DNA from: an uncultured Lachnoanaerobaculum sp.
GTDB lineage: Bacteria > Bacillota > Clostridia > Lachnospirales > Lachnospiraceae
Reading direction: 5' to 3'
Assembly (NCBI RefSeq): GCF_938015485.1
Contig: NZ_CALLVU010000099.1
Location: 110,838-174,837 of the forward strand
Length of the DNA: 64,000 bases
Made by a program: the position numbers and the translations under genes. Shown here piece by piece: positions 60,897-64,000 of this stretch (the stretch's first letter is position 1; the number at the start of each line of letters is the position of its first letter). The notes below the pieces were generated by a model that did not search any database, was not told the origin of the DNA, and saw only the letters and a list, made by a program, of their open reading frames with translations.

Positions 60897-62837
60897 TTAT
60901 ATAAAGTCCAGTGCCGCATGATACCCGTCAAATGTAGCGGATTGAACGGTTCCGACTTTTACACAGTCACCGACCGCTCTGACATAGGGAGCAAAATCCT
61001 TTAGTTGTTCCAAAAGATTATTACATGGCTTCATACCTACAGCATATACTACAGAGGAAGCCGGAATAAAATTTGCTTTCCCGGTTGGATCTTCAACGTG
61101 TAGACCGTCTTTTGTAATTTGAATTACTTTACTTTGTGTGAAATATTGTATAGTGGTTTTTTCAAATGCTTCCATCATGCCCTCTTTATGCATCCAATTA
61201 GCTTCAGGAGCTATGGTGTCCTTTGCCTCAACAATTTTCACGTTGTGACCTCGTTCCGCCAAAAACAAACCGACTTCACATCCTACAAGACCACCTCCTA
61301 TAATTGCTATATCATTTGACAGTTTTTCAAGTTGAGTGTAGGCTGTAAGTGCATGACAAACATTTGGAAGGTCAAGTCCGGGTATTGGAGGAACTATCGG
61401 AGTTGATCCGGTTGCTATAATAATGCCGTCAAACTGAAAAAGACCGATATTATTTTTGTTTATTTCAGTATTATATATGACCTTGATATGCAATGTATCA
61501 ACCATATGAATTAGATATTCTTTGTATCTGTGTAAATCCTCTTTCAAAGAATCAAAATCTGTAAAGCTTAAAAGTCCGCCAAGTGTACTTTCTTTAGTAG
61601 CAATCATTACTTTATGTCCTCTTTGAGCTGCGGTAACAGCGGCTACCATACCGGCGACACCTCCTCCTACTATGAGGAGTTTTTTTGATTTGGTAGGTAC
61701 GGGTGTTAAAGCATTCAATCTGAATTCTCTGCCTGTTCTCGGATTGACACTGCATACAAAATGCTGTCCTGTGTGCATACCTGTAAGGCAGTTAAGGCAC
61801 CTGACACAAGGGATGATTTCTTTTTCAAGTCCATTTTTTGCTTTTTCAGGAAAATAAGGATCTGCAATTATTGCTCTTGTCATTGCAATAATATCAGCTT
61901 CCTGATTTGCTAAAATGTTTTCAGCCATTTGAGGATCGGAAATGGCACCAACTGTAATTACAGGTGATTTTACATGCTTTTTGATTTCTTTGGCATAGTG
62001 AACATTTACGCCATGTGGAAGAAAGATTGTAGGATGTGTGTGTACCGCCTGTCTTTCTACAGTATCAAGTGCAGCCGAAACATGTATAAGATCCACCTTG
62101 TCATCAATAAGTTGAGCAAAGGCTATACCTTCTTCTTTTGAGAGTCCACCTTCAATTTCTTCAGAGCCGCTCATGCGATATTCTATTAAAAAATCATTAC
62201 CGACTGCTTCTCTGACATGGTCAACTACCAATAGAGGAAATCTAGCACGGTTTTCAAGACTTCCACCATAATTATCACTACGTGTATTATAGAGTGGTGA
62301 AAGGAACTGGTCTAACAGCCAACCATGACCGCCATGTATAACACACATATCAAAACCTGCAGTTTTTAGGAGTTGTGCAGCCTTAGCAAAGTTTTCAGCT
62401 ACGTGAAAAATCATTTTTTCATCCATAGCTTCTACCAAAACTCCGTCAGGGCGAATAAATGATACAGGTCCGATAGGATTTTTTCCGGCTATTGCCTGTG
62501 GAGGGTTCACGAATCCTCCGTGATTTAATTCAAGTGAAGCTTTTGCATCATGTTCATGAATAGCAGTTGCAATTTCTGAAAGAAATGGCAGTGACTCGTA
62601 GCTTAGATTAAAGCTTCTTGGATTGGATGGAGCGTGTTCTTTATCTACAGGAGTATCTCCTACTGTTACAACGGCAGCACCTCCTCTAGCTTTTTCCGCA
62701 TAGTAGCCAATCATATCGGTAGTTGGAAATCCGTTGGCATCCATAGAGCATATCATATTTGGCGCAGAAAAAATTCGATTTTTAAATCGTATATGTTTTA
62801 CAAATAAGGGTTCAAATAAATGAGGAAATGTTCTCAT
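60897..62837 (-). CDS. Old-yellow-enzyme/Fe-S/FAD reductase 2 (2,4-dienoyl-CoA reductase-like)
   Basis: This 646-residue enzyme is a homologue of reductase 1, with the FMN barrel (FEPLFVKHIRFKNRIFSAPNM, HGGHGWLLDQFLSPLYN), the 4Fe-4S motif CVRCLNC-x11-C in the usual spacing, and FAD and NAD domains (LLIVGGGVAGMVAAV; IAIIGGGLVGCE). The start 62837 has AAAGGAGG upstream. It points the other way from the rest of the cluster. The two reductases probably act on different double bonds or redox directions, as BaiCD and BaiH do in bile-acid metabolism; this is analogy only. Confidence 0.88.
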   Translation of the reverse strand: MRTFPHLFEPLFVKHIRFKNRIFSAPNMICSMDANGFPTTDMIGYYAEKARGGAAVVTVGDTPVDKEHAPSNPRSFNLSYESLPFLSEIATAIHEHDAKASLELNHGGFVNPPQAIAGKNPIGPVSFIRPDGVLVEAMDEKMIFHVAENFAKAAQLLKTAGFDMCVIHGGHGWLLDQFLSPLYNTRSDNYGGSLENRARFPLLVVDHVREAVGNDFLIEYRMSGSEEIEGGLSKEEGIAFAQLIDDKVDLIHVSAALDTVERQAVHTHPTIFLPHGVNVHYAKEIKKHVKSPVITVGAISDPQMAENILANQEADIIAMTRAIIADPYFPEKAKNGLEKEIIPCVRCLNCLTGMHTGQHFVCSVNPRTGREFRLNALTPVPTKSKKLLIVGGGVAGMVAAVTAAQRGHKVMIATKESTLGGLLSFTDFDSLKEDLHRYKEYLIHMVDTLHIKVIYNTEINKNNIGLFQFDGIIIATGSTPIVPPIPGLDLPNVCHALTAYTQLEKLSNDIAIIGGGLVGCEVGLFLAERGHNVKIVEAKDTIAPEANWMHKEGMMEAFEKTTIQYFTQSKVIQITKDGLHVEDPTGKANFIPASSVVYAVGMKPCNNLLEQLKDFAPYVRAVGDCVKVGTVQSATFDGYHAALDFI

Positions 62838-62867
62838 AAAACCTCCTTTCATAAACTTAGTTTATCA

Positions 62868-62891
62868 TTGTTATTGAAAAGAGAATAACAA
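62868..62891. promoter_or_regulatory. LysR-type dyad 3, N10 variant
   Basis: TTGTTAT-N10-ATAACAA has the same arms as operators 1 and 2 but one base less between them. It lies between divergent reductase 2 and lysR 2. No -10 stands at the conserved 52-bp distance, so it may act differently, for example in autoregulation. Confidence 0.65.
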
Positions 62892-63043
62892 AAGATATTA
62901 TTTTTTTACTTTTATAAATAGTTGTAGGTTTTAAACAATGTTGCATTTTCTTGCTTTTTTAGAGGCTTCATAGGATAATGAAATCATACACAGATTTGGT
63001 GAATTATTTTAGTCGGTCAAGATTGAAAATAAAGGGAGATATG

Positions 63044-63916
63044 ATGAATGAATTAGATATTACCTGCTTTTTGTCAGTGGCAAGAACAGGCAGCTATGAG
63101 CTTACTATGGAAGAATTGTCTATTACTCCATATATACTGGAAGCCAAAATACAAAGGTTAGAAGAGGAACTTGGATGTGAGCTGTTTTATAAGAATTATC
63201 ACAAAATCCGCCTAACTGTTGCCGGTAGATATTATTATGATTTTTTTTCGAACTTGGAAAGAAAGCTTGGGATTGCTGAGAGTATTCTTGGAAAGGATGG
63301 TAATGATCCTGTAAAGATATGTATCAGTACAAGTCCGGGTATTACAAGGTGTATGGGCAATAAGCTGCATAAAATAAATAAGAATATGGGAGAGCAGGTT
63401 GACTATGCCGTTATTTCAGAAGAGGAAGTAAGGGAGTTGGTTTCAGGTTCAGAAGCGGATATTTTATTGACTACACGATTTTTTACAAAAAGGCTTCCGA
63501 TAGTTTCACCTGTTGAATTTTTATGGGAAGAACCGATGTATTTAATATATAAAGATAAGATTGATGAAGATGATATGGAAATTTATAAAAAAATTCAAAA
63601 GGAAAGGTTTCCGTATTTAACAGTATTACCTGAGGGGTTTACAGAAGAGAGCATGAGTGAGCATGTTTATCTGGAATGTGCAAAACTTGGATTTCGCCCC
63701 AATAATATTCATTTTTTACCGAATATGGATACTGTAGGTATCAATATTGCTTATGGAAACGGTTTTACCTTGGCTCCAAAGCCTTGTTTCTCGAAAAAAA
63801 GCAATATTTTCAGATATATATCTACAAAAAGAAGTATATCCGTTATGGCAGTATTACCAAGGGGTAATAAAAGCCCGAAGATACAAAAGGTTTTGGAATA
63901 TTTGAGGGAGGAATAG
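63044..63916 (+). CDS. LysR-type transcriptional regulator 2
   Basis: This 290-residue LysR-like protein is divergent in the DNA-binding region (MNELDITCFLSVARTGSYELT, ITPYILEAKIQRLEEELGCELFYKNYHKIRLT). The helix-turn-helix spacing is preserved, but the usual SQPALS motif reads ITPYIL, so DNA recognition may be altered. The start 63044 has GGGAG 5-6 nt upstream. It is divergent from reductase 2. The 55 bp at 63687-63741 inside it are repeated at the window end. Confidence 0.82.
   Translation: MNELDITCFLSVARTGSYELTMEELSITPYILEAKIQRLEEELGCELFYKNYHKIRLTVAGRYYYDFFSNLERKLGIAESILGKDGNDPVKICISTSPGITRCMGNKLHKINKNMGEQVDYAVISEEEVRELVSGSEADILLTTRFFTKRLPIVSPVEFLWEEPMYLIYKDKIDEDDMEIYKKIQKERFPYLTVLPEGFTEESMSEHVYLECAKLGFRPNNIHFLPNMDTVGINIAYGNGFTLAPKPCFSKKSNIFRYISTKRSISVMAVLPRGNKSPKIQKVLEYLREE
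63687..63741 (+). repeat. 55-bp sequence repeated at the window end (copy 1)
   Basis: This segment of lysR 2 is identical to 63946-64000. Copy 2 runs to the last base of the window, so the true length of the repeat is unknown. Confidence 0.95.
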
Positions 63917-63918
63917 AT

Positions 63919-64000
63919 ATGAATACTGTGCAGATACAATGTTTTTTGGATTTCGCCCCAATAATATTCATTTTTTACCGAATATGGATACTGTAGGTAT
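63919..64000 (+). pseudogene. Start of a third lysR gene broken by a copied segment
   Basis: An ATG at 63919 opens a frame MNTVQIQCFLDFA, a typical LysR N-terminus. At that point the sequence switches to the 55-bp copy of lysR 2 in a different frame, and a stop follows after 25 codons. The gene is either truncated by a local duplication or the join is an assembly fault at the window edge. Confidence 0.55.

Noticed and set aside
44950..62837. Naming the catabolic cluster a bile-acid (bai) operon or a phloroglucinol operon
   Set aside because: It lacks a BaiB-type CoA ligase and a BaiF-type transferase, and has no clear phloroglucinol reductase/cyclohydrolase pair. The similarity is in enzyme families only.
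1..64000. CRISPR array, transposon, prophage or integrative element
   Set aside because: No regular direct repeats with spacers, no transposase, integrase or phage structural gene, and no attachment-site repeats were seen. Only 7000-9800 looks accessory.

Overview
The window looks like the chromosome of a low-GC, Gram-positive anaerobe, most likely a Lachnospiraceae-type Clostridia. The reasons are strong AAGGAGG-type ribosome binding sites, lipoprotein-anchored ABC binding proteins, an oxygen-sensitive class III ribonucleotide reductase, a BglG/LicT-type antiterminator, and protein sequences typical of that family. The genus is not established. No rRNA, tRNA, CRISPR array or transposase was seen. 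All family calls come from reading motifs, not from database searches.

Layout. (1) 1-7000: end of a methionine ABC transporter (metI, metQ), tcdA with an alanine/sodium symporter, a thiol redox block (trxA, trxB, glutathione peroxidase, ohrR) and a Nudix hydrolase. (2) 7000-9800: a small accessory island. It holds a 67-residue charged protein, a divergently transcribed hicA toxin and hicB antitoxin whose promoter region carries copies of a shared operator, then four very short peptide genes with good ribosome binding sites (8228-8720), then a secreted CAP-domain protein with cell-wall-binding repeats. (3) 9950-13500: an amino-acid ABC transporter and an HD hydrolase. (4) 13500-16300: a cupin protein and a DUF421-DUF3290-DUF421 membrane set. 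(5) 16100-23970: nrdD behind paired NrdR boxes, tyrS, an operon of DAHP synthase, nrdG and a C39-like protein, and an NADH oxidase.

(6) 23980-26940: a PTS operon (licT, EIIA, EIIBC) read leftwards behind a RAT/terminator antitermination switch. (7) 27340-36920: an L-arabinose operon with an ABC importer, araA, araD, a FGGY kinase and a GntR/LacI-like regulator. (8) 37170-44740: a two-component system, a BMP-type nucleoside ABC importer and a nucleoside deaminase, which together suggest regulated purine nucleoside or base salvage.

(9) 44950-63920: a large catabolic cluster. It encodes a phosphotriesterase-family hydrolase, a beta-keto acid cleavage enzyme (BKACE), a crotonase resembling 6-oxocamphor hydrolase, an SDR, a CoA-transferase, a thiolase, a 3-hydroxyacyl-CoA dehydrogenase, two Fe-S/FMN/FAD old-yellow-enzyme reductases, an MFS transporter, three tandem SnoaL-like proteins, a second permease and two LysR regulators. 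The parts list recalls both the bile-acid bai operon (two OYE reductases, SnoaL enzymes, SDR, MFS) and anaerobic phloroglucinol-type ring degradation (reduction, hydrolytic ring opening, beta-keto acid cleavage, thiolysis). It matches neither exactly. Two LysR-type dyads with identical 7-bp arms and identical distance to a shared -10 sequence precede the thiolase operon and the MFS gene, so one regulator probably drives both. The substrate is unknown; this cluster and the microprotein array are the best candidates for undescribed biology. At the right edge an apparent third lysR start runs into a 55-bp exact copy of the neighbouring lysR gene, which may be a real duplication or an assembly fault.
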